Origin: G965261475 sp965261475 [NCBI: bacterium]
GTDB taxonomy: Bacteria > SAR324 > XYD2-FULL-50-16
Assembly: GCA_965261475.1 (NCBI GenBank)
Contig: OZ253454.1
Coordinates: 434,001 to 498,000, forward strand
Length of the DNA: 64,000 nt
Direction: 5' to 3'
Shown: positions 46,124 through 56,006 of the stretch, in pieces
Layout: each line of letters starts with the position of its first letter
Position numbering within the stretch: the first letter of the stretch is position 1
Program-made: the position numbers and the translations under genes
The notes under the pieces: generated by a model
What the model saw: only the letters and a program-made list of their open reading frames with translations
Databases searched by the model: none
What the model was told of the DNA's origin: nothing

Positions 46124-47224
46124 TTATCCTATTGCATAATATTTGCCTCCCATCTCTACTCTAATTGCTTCTTGCAATTCTAGTGTGGTTACTAATTGCA
46201 TCACCTTAGCCGCACAAAGTTTTGAGCCTGTAGTAATTTCTTCTATGGTAGCTGGTTGTTTTTGAATGATTGTGAAAATAAGTTCTTCTTCTTTGGTCAA
46301 TGTTCTCTCAAGAGAAGTTTTTTCTTTTTCTAAAGTAGGGATAATTTTTTGCAAGGCAAAATATTCTAAAATATCATCACCGCTAGTAATAATGTTAGCT
46401 CCTTGTTTCAACAATTGATTGCTACCACGATAAGAGATAGAGTCCACATTACCAGGTAGCACAAAAATTTCTCTATTTTGCTCTAACGCCATCTTTGCTG
46501 TAATCAAAGCTCCACTTTTTTGGGCTGCTTCCATTACTACTGTAGCTGAAGATAATCCGCTAATAATACGGTTACGTATGGGAAAGTTTTGTGGTACAGG
46601 AGCAGTCATTGTACGAAACTCTGAGAGTATAGCGCCTTTTTTTTGCACAATTTCTCGTGCTAAAGACAGGTGCACCTTGGGGTAGATCTGAGCTAAACCA
46701 GAACCTAGTACAGCGATAGTTTTTACTCCTAAGTCTAAAGCTGTTCTATGGGCGATGGCGTCTATACCGTAGGCTAAACCACTGACTACTACAAAATCCT
46801 CATAATTTTTAGCAATTTCTGTAATAATTCTGCGTGTTTGCTGCATTCCGTAGCTTGAAGCTCTACGAGAGCCTACGAAAGATACAAAAAAATGTTTGCT
46901 ACTAGGTAGCTCGCCGTAATAAAAAAGCAAAGGAGGAAAATCGTAAATCTCTTTTAAGAGAGTGGGATAATTTTGTTCTTTAAAATTAACTACACGAATG
47001 TTTCTTTTTTGAATTTCTTCAATTTCTTGTGCTACTTGATTTTGTACTACAGTACTTTGCCATTCAGAGAATTTTGTTTGATTAACTGCTATTCTACACA
47101 AAAACTCTCTATCTTTTGCTATTTCTGATAAACCATTATTGTTTTTTTCTAAAATCTGTACGATTTTTTTGATACCAACTCCTTTAAGTAAAGACAGTGT
47201 CAGTATTTTTTCCAAATCGCTCAT
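46124..47224 (-). CDS. dprA: DNA-processing protein DprA (Smf)
   Basis: 366 residues. The Rossmann DprA core contains FVSFVGSRRASSYG, VVSGLAYGIDAIAH, GSGLAQIYP, FPIRNRIISGLS and GALITAKMALEQNREIFVLPG. The C-terminal region (about 300-366) fits the DML1-like winged helix. DprA loads RecA on incoming single-stranded DNA in natural transformation. It starts five bases after the cpoB-like gene stop. Competence genes themselves are not in the window. Confidence 0.93.
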   Translation of the reverse strand: MSDLEKILTLSLLKGVGIKKIVQILEKNNNGLSEIAKDREFLCRIAVNQTKFSEWQSTVVQNQVAQEIEEIQKRNIRVVNFKEQNYPTLLKEIYDFPPLLFYYGELPSSKHFFVSFVGSRRASSYGMQQTRRIITEIAKNYEDFVVVSGLAYGIDAIAHRTALDLGVKTIAVLGSGLAQIYPKVHLSLAREIVQKKGAILSEFRTMTAPVPQNFPIRNRIISGLSSATVVMEAAQKSGALITAKMALEQNREIFVLPGNVDSISYRGSNQLLKQGANIITSGDDILEYFALQKIIPTLEKEKTSLERTLTKEEELIFTIIQKQPATIEEITTGSKLCAAKVMQLVTTLELQEAIRVEMGGKYYAIG

Positions 47225-47229
47225 TGAAC

Positions 47230-48243
47230 CTAAGGTAGTTTTTGAAGTAAGTTTTGAGCTATTTTACTAGCTTCGCTTTGAGGATAAAATTCAATTACTT
47301 TTTGATAATATTGCTTAGCGTCCTCAGGTGATTTTTGTTGACTAATTTTACCTAATTTAATCATAGCATCTGCTGTTTTTCCGCCTTTATTTGTAGGAGT
47401 AAACTTGAAACTTTGTAGAATATAAGCAAAATATTTTTGGGCAATCTCTGTATTTTTTTGATGCCAGTAGGCAACACCGATCCAGTAAAAGGCATTGTCT
47501 GTTGCAGTGTCTTTTGGATATTCCTCAATATATCTATGAAACTCGTCAATTGCATTTGTATAATTTTTTTGCACAAAACTACTATAAGCCTTTTTGTATA
47601 GGTTATGAGCACCAGAGACGCGAGTTAAGATTATGGGGTTAGCTGGTGGGGTTAGTAAAAGATGTGGTTGAATTGCAGTTAATGGAATATTCAAAATTTG
47701 TTGTGTAATAGAAAATTGCTGAGTAGTTGGTGTTTTAATTTGCAATATTTGTTGGCGAATCAGATCTTTTTGAGGTTCTGCTTGTGTGTTTTTGTTTGCT
47801 CCAATTTCAAAATTTAGCGGTTGAGTGTTAATACGGAATGTTTGTGTTAAGTCTTTTTCGATAGCTTGTGCAATTAATTTGTTTTGTGTAGTTAATTGTT
47901 TTTGTTCTTGTTTTTCTGTATTGGTTAGTGGCTGTCTTTGCTCTTTTTCTTGTACTAATGCAATTTTTTGTTGATTCTTCTTCAAAGTTGTAATTTCTTG
48001 CTCTTTTGCTTGTAAAATATTTTCTAGTTTTTGTAATTTTGTATCTAAAAGACGTACAATTTCATCTTGCAGAGCTAATTTTTTTTGAAGCTCAGGCTCT
48101 AGCGTTGTTGGAGTGTTTGTTTTAAAATCAGAGGAAAAATTAGGTGTTTGTTCTTCTTGAAAATCCAAAGTAGTAGGCGGAATAATCCTATTCAGAGCAC
48201 ACCCACCCACTAAAACTATTAAATATAAATATATAATTTTCAC
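47230..48243 (-). CDS. CpoB/YbgF-like TPR lipoprotein
   Basis: 337 residues. A lipobox (LVGGC, Cys at residue 15) marks a lipoprotein, followed by a long glutamine/lysine-rich coiled coil (about 55-130). The C-terminal half has TPRs: YKKAYSSFVQKNYTNAIDEF, YPKDTATDNAFYWIGVAYW and AKQYYQKVIEFYPQSEASKIA. This is the layout of CpoB (YbgF), the Tol-Pal-linked regulator of PBP1B, though classical CpoB is periplasmic rather than lipidated. It is tightly linked to bamD (four-base overlap). No tol or pal gene is in the window. Confidence 0.7.
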   Translation of the reverse strand: MKIIYLYLIVLVGGCALNRIIPPTTLDFQEEQTPNFSSDFKTNTPTTLEPELQKKLALQDEIVRLLDTKLQKLENILQAKEQEITTLKKNQQKIALVQEKEQRQPLTNTEKQEQKQLTTQNKLIAQAIEKDLTQTFRINTQPLNFEIGANKNTQAEPQKDLIRQQILQIKTPTTQQFSITQQILNIPLTAIQPHLLLTPPANPIILTRVSGAHNLYKKAYSSFVQKNYTNAIDEFHRYIEEYPKDTATDNAFYWIGVAYWHQKNTEIAQKYFAYILQSFKFTPTNKGGKTADAMIKLGKISQQKSPEDAKQYYQKVIEFYPQSEASKIAQNLLQKLP

Positions 48244-48962
48244 AATTTTTGATTTTTAAGTTCACTAAGTTCTTTTGCTTTTACGAATAAATTTGCTTTT
48301 TTGTAGGATTCTACTAGTTTGGTAAAAGCTTCCTGTTTTTTTGTGAAGTTTGTGTAGTTTTTAAGAAGATAATTGTATCGTAGGATAGCCGAGTAGTATA
48401 GTTTTTTAGAAAAATACCAATTTGCTACTTCAAATTCGTGATTAGCTAGATAATTGGTAGCAATTTTATAATAGTTTGTGGCATTCGCAAAGTAAGCACT
48501 TTGGGGATAGAATAAGGCAAACCTGTAGTAATCATCTATGATATTTTGAAAGTAAGAGTTTGCTCTATCAGAGCGAAGACGAGGGGTAAAAATCTGATTG
48601 GCGTTATTTTTAAGAGAGATAAGCATAAAATTTTCAAAAATATAAGGTATGTAGCTTTTGTTTGTTTCTTGCTCTAAGTATGTTTGATAAAAAGCACGGC
48701 TTTTGCCTAAGGAATCGCGTACTCTAGAACGCAAATGGTTATCTGCTAGAGCTAGATAAGCAAAATTTTGGTATTCTGAGTTATTAAAGTTTGATCTTAT
48801 TTTTAATAGCTCTATTTCTGCTGTATTATACTTTCCGCTATAGTAAGCACTTATACCTTTTTGATATTGTCCTTTGGCGCTAGTATAACTAAGCACTTGC
48901 CTAGTACAATTTGACAAAAAAAAACAAATTAGTAATAATGCAAGTATATTGCTTCGTTTCAT
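48240..48962 (-). CDS. bamD: Outer-membrane assembly lipoprotein BamD
   Basis: 240 residues. Lipobox LSNC (Cys at residue 19) and several TPRs: KGISAYYSGKYNTAEIELLKI, YLALADNHLRSR and YRFALFYPQSAYFANA with RDSLGKSRAFYQTYL between. Size and repeat layout match BamD (ComL/YfiO). It is an essential partner of BamA in inserting outer-membrane proteins. It overlaps the cpoB-like start by four bases and diverges from aconitase. Confidence 0.8.
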   Translation of the reverse strand: MKRSNILALLLICFFLSNCTRQVLSYTSAKGQYQKGISAYYSGKYNTAEIELLKIRSNFNNSEYQNFAYLALADNHLRSRVRDSLGKSRAFYQTYLEQETNKSYIPYIFENFMLISLKNNANQIFTPRLRSDRANSYFQNIIDDYYRFALFYPQSAYFANATNYYKIATNYLANHEFEVANWYFSKKLYYSAILRYNYLLKNYTNFTKKQEAFTKLVESYKKANLFVKAKELSELKNQKL

Positions 48963-49038
48963 AGAGTTTAAAAATTAGAGTCTCTAACCTTAGATTTAGA
49001 TGATATTTGTTTTCAATCCTAACTAATAATAACCAAAA

Positions 49039-51702
49039 ATGCAAACAAAGAAATTAACTATCAACAATCAAAGTAGGCAATATTATTCTTTAGAAGATTT
49101 AGAAAAACAAGGTTGGGGCAATATAAATTCACTTCCTTTTTCTATCAAAATACTACTAGAGCAAGTTGTACGAAAATTGGATAACTTCAAAGTTACTAAA
49201 GAAAATATTCAAGATTTAGCTAGTTGGACTAAAACAAAAGGAAAGGCAGGAGCACAAATTCCTTTTTGTCCCTCTCGTATTGTTTTGCAAGATTTTACGG
49301 GAGTACCCAGTTTAGTAGATTTAGCATCACTAAGAAGCTCTATGTTAAACTTTAGAGTTAACCCAGAGGTTATTAACCCTCAAGTTCCTGTAGATTTAAT
49401 TATAGATCATTCTGTCCAAGTAGATTTTGCTGGTAGCCTAGACTCTGCTAACAAAAATATTGATCTAGAGTTTCAAAGAAATCAAGAAAGATATCAGTTT
49501 TTAAAATGGGGAGAAAAAGCTTTCAAAAATTTACGAATTTATCCGCCAGGAGCAGGTATTATTCATCAAATTAACTTGGAGCATTTGGCTTCTGTAGTGC
49601 AAGAAAAAGACGGCATTTGTTATCCAGATACAGTGGTTGGGACTGATTCGCATACTACTATGATCAACGGAGTAGGGGTTGTAGGTTGGGGGGTAGGAGG
49701 TATAGAAGCAGAATCTGCAATGCTCGGGCAACCTATCTATATGAAAATTCCAGAAGTGATTGGCTTTGAAATTAAGGGAGAATTAGCAGCAGGAGTTACA
49801 TCTACTGATCTTGTACTTAGAATTACTGAGATTCTTCGTCAAAAAGGAGTAGTAGAAAAATTTGTAGAATTTTATGGTAAGGGACTTACTAATTTAGGTG
49901 TAGCAGACAGGGCAACTATCTCTAATATGTCTCCAGAATATGGCGCTACTATGGGTTATTTTCCAGTAGATATAAGAACATTAGAGTATTTAAGAAAAAC
50001 AGGTAGAAGCCAGCAACTTATAAATAGAGTAGAGACTTACTCCAAAGCGCAAGGATTATTTAGAGACGATTGTACGCTTGAGCCTGTGTTTAGTGATAAG
50101 GTAGAGTTAGATCTTGGTACTGTCAGACCTTCTCTAGCTGGTCCGAAAAGACCTCAAGATAGAATTTTGGGTAGAGATTTATATCAAGAGTGGGATAGGA
50201 TTTTAACTAGACCTATTGCAGATAGAGGTTATCAGTTAAGTAAGCAAGAAAAGCAAAAGACTGCAAAAATTGCTGCTAGTGAGCATTTGCTTCGGCATGG
50301 ATCTATTGTAATTGCGGCGATTACTTCTTGCACTAATACTAGCAATCCTTCTGTGATGATAGCAGCAGGAATTGTTGCTAAAAAAGCTGTGGCGCTTGGG
50401 CTAGAGAAAAAAGAATGGGTCAAAGCTTCACTAGCACCAGGCTCGAGAGTAGTGACGGATTACTTGAAAGCAGCAGGTTTGCAAAAACATTTGGATCAAC
50501 TAGGATTTAATGTTGTAGGCTATGGTTGCACTACTTGCATAGGGAATTCAGGACCATTAGAGCAAAAAATAGTAGATGCTATTCGAAGTGAAAATTTAAT
50601 TATTACCTCTATTTTATCTGGTAATAGGAATTTTGAAGGCAGGATACACGCAGAAGTCAAAGCTAATTTTTTAGCTAGTCCACCTTTGGTAGTTGCTTAT
50701 TCTATAGCAGGTAAGATTGACATTAATTTTGAAAAAGAGCCGCTAGGACAAGATACCAATGGTAAAGATATTTTTCTTAGAGATATTTGGCCAAGCAAAG
50801 ATGAGATTATGGAACTAGAAGCTGTCATTACTCCTGAAATGTATCGTGCTAGGTACCAATCAGCCCAAAATTATTCTGCAAATTGGAACAAACTGCAAGA
50901 TGCTATGCAGCAAAAGGTTTACAGCTGGGATAAAAATTCTACTTACATTCAAAATCCTCCTTTCTTTAGTGGGCTGATAAAGGAGTTACCAGATATTAAG
51001 CCAATTAGAGATGCTAGAGTGTTGCTAAAATTAGGAGATTCTATAACTACAGATCATATTTCACCAGCTGGTGCTTTTACATCTGATACCCCTGCTGGAA
51101 AGTTTTTGTTATCCAAAGGTATAGCCGCAGAAAATTTTAATTCTTATGGCTCTCGTAGAGGCAATGACCAAGTAATGGTGCGTGGTACTTTTGCTAATGT
51201 GCGAATTAAAAATCAATTAGTAGCTGGTTGTGAAGGTGGAATTACTAGATACTTGCCTACGGGAGAGCAGATGAGTGTTTTTGATGCTGCTTTAAAATAC
51301 AAAGAAAATAATATTCCACTGATTGTAATTGCGGGCAAGGAATACGGTTCAGGGTCCTCAAGAGATTGGGCTGCGAAAGGCGTTTTGCTTTTAGGAGTAA
51401 AAACAGTGATTGCTAGTAGCTATGAGAGAATACACCGCTCTAATTTGATTGGCATGGGAGTACTGCCTTTGCAGTTTAAAGATGGCAAAACAGCAGAAGA
51501 TTATGCTCTTAGCGGCGAGGAAACTTTTTCCGTTATTGGACTAGGTAATCAGCTCCATCCTAAACAAGATTTGGTATTGCAAGCAGATCACAAAGCAATA
51601 CCTGTGCTTTGTCGTTTAGATACTCCAGTAGAGATAGACTACTACCGTAATGGAGGAATTTTGCATACGGTACTTAGGAGTTTTATTAAAGAAGTAGCCT
51701 AG
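49039..51702 (+). CDS. acnA: Aconitate hydratase A
   Basis: 887 residues. The [4Fe-4S] ligands are in AITSCTNTSNPS and GYGCTTCIGNSGP. The active-site segments VVGTDSHTTMINGVGVVGWGVGG, LAPGSRVV and EYGSGSSRDWAAKG are all intact. The swivel domain is C-terminal. It interconverts citrate and isocitrate in the TCA cycle. It is monocistronic, with an A/T-rich, Shine-Dalgarno-free leader; a small hairpin lies between it and lolB. Confidence 0.96.
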   Translation: MQTKKLTINNQSRQYYSLEDLEKQGWGNINSLPFSIKILLEQVVRKLDNFKVTKENIQDLASWTKTKGKAGAQIPFCPSRIVLQDFTGVPSLVDLASLRSSMLNFRVNPEVINPQVPVDLIIDHSVQVDFAGSLDSANKNIDLEFQRNQERYQFLKWGEKAFKNLRIYPPGAGIIHQINLEHLASVVQEKDGICYPDTVVGTDSHTTMINGVGVVGWGVGGIEAESAMLGQPIYMKIPEVIGFEIKGELAAGVTSTDLVLRITEILRQKGVVEKFVEFYGKGLTNLGVADRATISNMSPEYGATMGYFPVDIRTLEYLRKTGRSQQLINRVETYSKAQGLFRDDCTLEPVFSDKVELDLGTVRPSLAGPKRPQDRILGRDLYQEWDRILTRPIADRGYQLSKQEKQKTAKIAASEHLLRHGSIVIAAITSCTNTSNPSVMIAAGIVAKKAVALGLEKKEWVKASLAPGSRVVTDYLKAAGLQKHLDQLGFNVVGYGCTTCIGNSGPLEQKIVDAIRSENLIITSILSGNRNFEGRIHAEVKANFLASPPLVVAYSIAGKIDINFEKEPLGQDTNGKDIFLRDIWPSKDEIMELEAVITPEMYRARYQSAQNYSANWNKLQDAMQQKVYSWDKNSTYIQNPPFFSGLIKELPDIKPIRDARVLLKLGDSITTDHISPAGAFTSDTPAGKFLLSKGIAAENFNSYGSRRGNDQVMVRGTFANVRIKNQLVAGCEGGITRYLPTGEQMSVFDAALKYKENNIPLIVIAGKEYGSGSSRDWAAKGVLLLGVKTVIASSYERIHRSNLIGMGVLPLQFKDGKTAEDYALSGEETFSVIGLGNQLHPKQDLVLQADHKAIPVLCRLDTPVEIDYYRNGGILHTVLRSFIKEVA

Positions 51703-51736
51703 TTATACAATAACTCAGTGTTATAAAAATGTATTT

Positions 51737-52348
51737 TTATCCTTGGTAGTCTGTTAGTATTTGATGTTTTTTTACTACTACTATGATTTCTAAGAGTGGA
51801 TTTTGGGAATTAATTTTGATTCTAGTTGGAAGTTTAGTAGCAAGATTTGCTACACTCTTTCCCCAAGCTAGGTAGTTGATGATGATAGTATTATTGGTAC
51901 TTTTTTTGAGTATGAACTTAGGCTCATCTACTAGTGAGAATATTAAATTTTTGGTTTTATCAGTTTGTTTGCCCCACAAAATAGCATAAAATTCTGCACT
52001 ATTTAAATCTAAACCTAGTATTTTTTGTTTTGTTTCTTTATTATTTGGCAATTCTTTTGTTTTACCATTTTTGGTGATGGTAATTTTTTCTTGATTTAAG
52101 CTCAAGCGTAGTACAGGGCGAAAAAACGCATCTTTAGCAGTAAGTAAAAATTGCTCTGGGTTAGAATAAATTTCTACAGCACCTAAAAAATTAGTTTGTT
52201 TGTTTTTAATAGCAATTCTACCTTTTAAATAGAGAGTTTGTTTAGTATTTTTAGCTAAAGGTAGAGTATTTTGGATTTGATAAGTGCATCCACAAAAAAT
52301 CAATAAAATTACAATGACTACTTGTCCTTGTTTGCTAATTCTTGCCAT
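51737..52348 (-). CDS. lolB: LolB-like outer-membrane lipoprotein
   Basis: 203 residues. A lipobox (IFCGC) anchors it by Cys21. The mature part has a LolA/LolB-type beta layout: LKGRIAIKNKQTNFLGAVEI, a PEQFLLTAKDAFFRPVLRL strand pair and ILKKSTNNTIIINYLAW. LolB receives lipoproteins from LolA at the outer membrane. Sequence divergence from textbook LolB makes this a family-level call. It overlaps the transglycosylase gene by 31 bases. Confidence 0.65.
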   Translation of the reverse strand: MARISKQGQVVIVILLIFCGCTYQIQNTLPLAKNTKQTLYLKGRIAIKNKQTNFLGAVEIYSNPEQFLLTAKDAFFRPVLRLSLNQEKITITKNGKTKELPNNKETKQKILGLDLNSAEFYAILWGKQTDKTKNLIFSLVDEPKFILKKSTNNTIIINYLAWGKSVANLATKLPTRIKINSQNPLLEIIVVVKKHQILTDYQG

Positions 52349-54231
52349 TCTTTTTTGTAAAGATGTTGGTAGATGCGGTAACTTCTAATAACTTTTTTGA
52401 CATAATTTTTGGTTTCCAAGAACGGAATGTATTCTAACCAGTAGTCAAAATCTTTGTGTGCAATTTTTTGCCATTTTTTTACATTGCCTCCGCCTCCGTT
52501 ATAAGCTGCAAGAGCGTAAGGAATATTTTGTTTAAATCTTTTTAATTCCCAAGAGAGGTAGAATGTGCCCAACTCTAAATTTATGTCAATATCTTTGATT
52601 TTATTATTTTTTAAGGATATTTGTTTTTTTTGAGCAACGCTTTTCGCTGTTAGTGGCATTAATTGCATCAATCCTGTAGCTCCTGCCGAAGAGATTGCCT
52701 GTGGGTTAAAATGAGATTCTTCACGAATTAGTGCTAGCACTAGCGCTGGTTCCAAGTTATTTATCTTACAAAAATTGATAATTTTTTTTAAATAAGCTAG
52801 AGGGAATAAGGTGCGTAGCCACTCTGTCAAAAAAGGCGAATCTTTTAGTTGTTGAAAACTATAATAACTATTTGCTAGTAATATCAGCTTTGGATATCTT
52901 TGATATTTTTGTAACAGATAGGTTGCTTTTTGAAAAGTTTCTGTAGTTTTGAGTTTAGCTATGCGGTTTATGACAAGAGAATCACCAAAATTTTCATTTT
53001 GAAGTTGGTAAATTTTTTCTATAAGTAAAATATCTTTGTTTTGTAGAAAATTTTGCTTCTTTGGTATGTATTTTTTGGAGAGCTGTAAAAAATCTATTTT
53101 TTGATTTTTCACACTTTGCCAACCGTAGTAATGTAAAAGATAATTAGGAAAGCAAGATTCTAGCTTTGTATTTTTTAATTTTTTTTTAAATTCCCAATAG
53201 CAAATACTAGCGGCATATTTTTGAAAATTAAATTTTTCGTTTTTAATTTTATCTCGTATTTTAGCTATTTTTGGCTGGTAGTGAATAGCACTATATAATT
53301 GATTCCAGAGTGCTCTTTCCTTTTTTTTTTTAGAAAGGTATCGCCAATTTATTTTAGAGTAACGTTTGAGGCTGTCTTGATATTCTCTGCGTAAGTAGTG
53401 GTGCCTAGCAAAGCGAAAGCGTAGTTCGTTGATAATTTGCTTAGAGACTTTTGACTTGAGGTGATTGATAAAGTTATGAGCTCGATTATTTTCTTCTAAG
53501 ACCAAGTACAAATCAAACTGCAAAATAATGTTGTTTTTATCTAGCACGGTAGGTTGTAAATTTTGTAGTGCTTGTTGGTATCTACCTGTTTTTTTTAAAA
53601 GCTTTGAGTATTGGTATAAAAAGGTATGATAATTTTGTGTATCTTTTTGAAACCTCTTTTTTATTTTAGGGTATTGTTTTAATAAATAGGTATATTCTCT
53701 TTTTTTGTATAAATTTTTTAAATGAACTAGATACTCTTCGTTAGTATTTTTAAAATCATTTTTTTTACCAATCTCTATGCTTTTTAACTCTCCTAGTAAC
53801 CAGAGTTGTTTATATATTCTTTGATTATAGGTTGCAGCAAGTTTTTCTTTGACAAACTGCAAGAGGAGAATATTTTTTAAAAAATAAGGAAATAAGTCTA
53901 TCATAGTAATTAGCTCTGTTTTAGTGTACTTCTCAGGGTAGGCTAAAATCTCCTCAATAAAATTTTGTTGAAGTATTTTTTGGAGATTTTGAGATAACTT
54001 GTGCGTTATAAGAGCAGAATTTTGATAGTCTTTGAGTAAAAAGAAGCTTTTTGCTTGATAAAAATAAAAAACTTCTTTTTCTATTGCAGTAAGTATTTTC
54101 GTTTTTTGAGTAGTAACTATTTGATATTTTTTATTTTGAAAATTATCTAAAAAAAAAAAAATATCTCCTCCAAAGCTATTGAATACAAATAAGAAGCTAG
54201 TAAAAAATAAAAAACAACCTCGTAAAAGCAT
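52318..54231 (-). CDS. Soluble-lytic-transglycosylase-like protein
   Basis: 637 residues from the ATG at 54231; upstream ATG readings lie inside the divergent gene. It has a signal-like N-terminus (MLLRGCFLFFTSFLFVFN), a long alpha-helical superhelix (about 40-470), and a C-terminal SLT domain: ALIREESHFNPQAISSAGA (catalytic Glu) and TGLMQLMP, then IPYALAAYNGGGGNVKKW. It cleaves peptidoglycan glycan strands to 1,6-anhydro ends. The layout resembles E. coli Slt70. It is followed by lolB. Confidence 0.88.
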   Translation of the reverse strand: MLLRGCFLFFTSFLFVFNSFGGDIFFFLDNFQNKKYQIVTTQKTKILTAIEKEVFYFYQAKSFFLLKDYQNSALITHKLSQNLQKILQQNFIEEILAYPEKYTKTELITMIDLFPYFLKNILLLQFVKEKLAATYNQRIYKQLWLLGELKSIEIGKKNDFKNTNEEYLVHLKNLYKKREYTYLLKQYPKIKKRFQKDTQNYHTFLYQYSKLLKKTGRYQQALQNLQPTVLDKNNIILQFDLYLVLEENNRAHNFINHLKSKVSKQIINELRFRFARHHYLRREYQDSLKRYSKINWRYLSKKKKERALWNQLYSAIHYQPKIAKIRDKIKNEKFNFQKYAASICYWEFKKKLKNTKLESCFPNYLLHYYGWQSVKNQKIDFLQLSKKYIPKKQNFLQNKDILLIEKIYQLQNENFGDSLVINRIAKLKTTETFQKATYLLQKYQRYPKLILLANSYYSFQQLKDSPFLTEWLRTLFPLAYLKKIINFCKINNLEPALVLALIREESHFNPQAISSAGATGLMQLMPLTAKSVAQKKQISLKNNKIKDIDINLELGTFYLSWELKRFKQNIPYALAAYNGGGGNVKKWQKIAHKDFDYWLEYIPFLETKNYVKKVIRSYRIYQHLYKKEWQELANKDK

Positions 54232-54237
54232 AATGTT

Positions 54238-55116
54238 ATGATTTCTTTGTTGATTATGGCTGCTGGAGAGTCTATCAGATACAAGCATAGTAAACAACTA
54301 GACAAGTTATATCAAGGTTATAGTTTGATGGATTTTTCTATTTACGATGCTCAAGCAGCAGGGTTTCAAAAAATAGTATTGATTATTAGAGAAGCTCAAA
54401 AGGATATTTTCGCTCAAAAATATCAAAAATTTATAAAACAAGGAAAGATTTGTTTAAAAATACAAGACTTAACTATTTTACCAAAAGAGCATAGCTATCA
54501 AGGCACAAGAACAAAACCATGGGGTACCGCACACTGCGTTTATTGTGCTAAAGATATTGTGAAAGATAAATTTGCTGTTATTAATTGTGATGATTTTTAT
54601 GGTAGGAAGTCTTTTGAGCAGATGTATGCTAGTTTAAAAGCACCAAGACAAGAAAATGTATTTTTTACGATGGGCTATCAGCTTGCAAAAACTTTGAGTG
54701 CTAGTGGACCTGTATCTCGTGGTGTTTGTCAGATAGCGCATAAAAGATTAGTTAGCATTGAAGAAGTTAGCAAAATAATCAAAACAAAAAATAAAATAAT
54801 GTCAGATGATAGAGTGCTTGATAAAGATGCTTTTGTGTCTATGAATTTTTGGGGTTTTACTCCTTTTGTACAAACACTAATAGCAGAATATTTTCTAGAA
54901 TTTTTACAACAAAAAAATTTGAGTGAGGTCCAAGAGTTTTATCTGCCAGCAGTGATACAACGTGCTATAGACACCAAGCAAATTGTAGTAGAATTGTTGC
55001 CTACAAACCAAACATGGTTTGGTCTAACCTATTTTGAAGATAGAAAAATAGCAGTAGACAAGCTAGGTTCTTTGGTTTATCATTGTCAGTATCCTAGTGA
55101 TTTATTTTTAGTATGA
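54238..55116 (+). CDS. Nucleotidyltransferase of the sugar-phosphate (NTP-transferase) fold
   Basis: 292 residues. The N-terminal nucleotide-binding pattern is LIMAAGESIRYKHSKQLDKL, and the metal-binding segment is AVINCDDFYGRKSF. SGPVSRGVCQI and GFTPFVQTLIAEY fall where UTP-glucose-1-phosphate-type enzymes have sugar-binding elements. No product-specific motif is visible, so the sugar is unknown. Its ATG lies only six bases from that of the divergent transglycosylase gene. Its stop overlaps the metal-binding protein gene by four bases, an unusual partner for a metal importer. Confidence 0.75.
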   Translation: MISLLIMAAGESIRYKHSKQLDKLYQGYSLMDFSIYDAQAAGFQKIVLIIREAQKDIFAQKYQKFIKQGKICLKIQDLTILPKEHSYQGTRTKPWGTAHCVYCAKDIVKDKFAVINCDDFYGRKSFEQMYASLKAPRQENVFFTMGYQLAKTLSASGPVSRGVCQIAHKRLVSIEEVSKIIKTKNKIMSDDRVLDKDAFVSMNFWGFTPFVQTLIAEYFLEFLQQKNLSEVQEFYLPAVIQRAIDTKQIVVELLPTNQTWFGLTYFEDRKIAVDKLGSLVYHCQYPSDLFLV

Positions 55117-56006
55117 AAAGAAGTATTCTCTTTTTTTTTATTTTACCTTGTATTTTTTGTTTACAATTAGCAGCTCAAGAGATTAAGATTGTATCTACTA
55201 CTGGTATGATTGCGGATCTTGTTAGCAACTTGGTTGCAGATGACATACTTGCTCATCAGATGATGTCATCTGGGATAGATCCTCACACTTATAAACCTTC
55301 TGCTAGAGATTTAAAGAGAATACAGCAAGCAAAAGTGATCCTGTATAATGGGTTTCATTTGGAAGCAAATCTAACTAGAATCTTTGAAAAGCTTCCTAAA
55401 GCTATGTCTATTTGTGAAAAGATTGACGAAGTGCATCTACTCGCTGGAGATTATGGTATCACAGACCCCCACCTTTGGATGAGTGTTGCTTTGTGGCAAT
55501 ATTGTGTAGATGAAGCGTCAAAGATTTTACAAAATGAGTTTCCAAAGTTTTCTCAAAAAATTTTCACCAATACTAAAATTTATCAAGCACAGCTCAGCAA
55601 ATTAGTAGAATGGTCGCTACAACAAGTAGCAAGAGTTCCCAAAGCAAAAAGAATTTTGGTTACAGCGCATGATGCTTTTCGTTATTTTGGTAAAGCCTAC
55701 GATTTTGATGTGAGGGGAATTCAAGGCATTAGCACAGTCAGTGAAGCTGGAATTAAAGATATTAAGAATATGGCAGATTTTGTAGCTACAGAAAAAGTGC
55801 CTGTAATTTTTGTAGAATCTTCTGTAGCTTGGCACAATGTCATAGCTTTGCAGCAAGCTGTAATTGCTAGGGGGTTTCAAGTAAAAATTGGTGAGAGTTT
55901 ATATTCTGATTCTATGGGGGCAAAAGGTAGTGGTAAAGATACCTATGTCACAATGATGAAACATAATATTTCAACAATTATTGAAGCACTAGTAAAAAAA
56001 CAATGA
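55113..56006 (+). CDS. Metal-binding periplasmic protein (TroA/ZnuA/MntC family)
   Basis: 297 residues with a signal peptide (about 1-21, ending AAQE). Four ligand positions fit the cluster-9 fold: His58 (GIDPHTYKP), His120 (TDPHLWM), His186 (VTAHDAFRYF) and Asp266 (YSDSMG). It has no His-rich loop. The terminal Asp and the absent loop favour a TroA/MntC-like Mn or mixed-metal protein over dedicated ZnuA. It feeds the ATPase and two permeases encoded directly downstream. Confidence 0.87.
   Translation: MKRSILFFFILPCIFCLQLAAQEIKIVSTTGMIADLVSNLVADDILAHQMMSSGIDPHTYKPSARDLKRIQQAKVILYNGFHLEANLTRIFEKLPKAMSICEKIDEVHLLAGDYGITDPHLWMSVALWQYCVDEASKILQNEFPKFSQKIFTNTKIYQAQLSKLVEWSLQQVARVPKAKRILVTAHDAFRYFGKAYDFDVRGIQGISTVSEAGIKDIKNMADFVATEKVPVIFVESSVAWHNVIALQQAVIARGFQVKIGESLYSDSMGAKGSGKDTYVTMMKHNISTIIEALVKKQ

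Noticed and set aside
51710-51736. A bidirectional terminator between acnA and lolB
   Set aside because: ATAAC/GTTAT and ATAAAAAT/ATTTTTAT repeats exist, but they are short and A/T-only, so I cannot tell them from background.
52318-54297. A longer transglycosylase start at 54297
   Set aside because: It would run through the divergent nucleotidyltransferase gene; the ATG at 54231 is followed directly by a signal-like segment.
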